In this document: one piece after another, positions 63,978 to 64,000 of the stretch
How the letters are laid out: every line of letters begins with the position of its first letter
Numbering within the stretch: position 1 is the stretch's first letter
Assembly: GCF_001704415.2 (NCBI RefSeq)
Contig: NC_030808.1
Location: 134,555,089-134,619,088 of the forward strand
Direction: 5' to 3'
Source: Capra hircus
Taxonomy: Eukaryota; Chordata; Mammalia; Artiodactyla; Bovidae
DNA: 64,000 nucleotides
Translations under genes and position numbers: made by a program
Notes under the pieces: model-generated
Database searches by the model: none
Told to the model about the DNA's origin: nothing
Seen by the model: only the letters and a program-made list of their open reading frames with translations

Positions 63978-64000
63978 GGGTACTACTTAACTCAGTCAAG

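Noticed and set aside
1..64000. CRISPR array from regularly recurring similar sequences
   Set aside because: The recurring sequences are dispersed SINEs and LINEs of 100-2000 bases in both orientations, and the genome is mammalian.

Overview
This window is non-coding nuclear DNA from a ruminant, most likely a bovid (cattle, sheep, goat or buffalo; I cannot tell which). The evidence is the repeat content. There are nine copies of the RTE-type LINE BovB, many tRNA-derived Bov-tA and CHR SINEs, Bov-A2 dimers, and L1 3' ends of the ruminant type. Beneath them lie older mammal-wide repeats: MIR, L2, old L1 and DNA-transposon fragments. I found no operon, no CRISPR array, no RNA gene and no intact protein-coding gene. 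Nearly all short open frames are chance frames or pieces of retrotransposon.

Layout. 0-4.5 kb: old L1 pieces, one of them split by a BovB insertion. 4.5-12 kb: GC-rich and repeat-poor, with decayed L2 and MIR, one Bov-tA, an inverted pair of CHR SINEs and a local duplication (about 6.78 and 8.16 kb). 12-13.9 kb: a 1.9-kb BovB on the minus strand. 14-21.8 kb: mostly unique, with L2 and MIR, an old L1 interrupted by a MIR, and a 31-bp perfect repeat (16.1 and 17.5 kb). 21.8-23.1 kb: the best-preserved BovB reverse transcriptase frame, broken by one stop codon. 23-31 kb: simple repeats, SINEs, old L1, and BovB at 27.5 and 30.5 kb. 31.3-31.7 kb: the only CpG island, followed by ETS, CCAAT and NF-kB-like sites. 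It is the best candidate promoter in the window, but I could not assign it to a gene. 32-37.7 kb: mostly unique, with a strong CTCF consensus at 35.76 kb. 37.8-46.8 kb: dense CHR, Bov-tA, L1 and a BovB with several tails. 47-49 kb: a Tigger-like DNA transposon and a processed pseudogene of OST4 (minus strand). 49.6-55.6 kb: a BovB with an 11-bp target duplication, and a three-level nest (L1, then BovB, then Bov-A2). 56.5-61.6 kb: old L1 on both strands, hosting a Bov-tA and a ruminant L1. 61.8-64 kb: Bov-A2, BovB, an unnamed old repeat and a Bov-tA.

The history is readable from nesting. L2, MIR and old L1 form the base; CHR, BovB and ruminant L1 land in them; Bov-tA and Bov-A2 are youngest. 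Many insertions keep recognisable target-site duplications, listed per entry. The items most worth checking are the OST4 retrocopy, the CpG island lying between two CTCF-like sites in convergent orientation, the BovB with repeated 3' tails, and the three-level nest. I see no sign of an undescribed multi-gene system. Repeat family names come from recognising consensus text without a database search.
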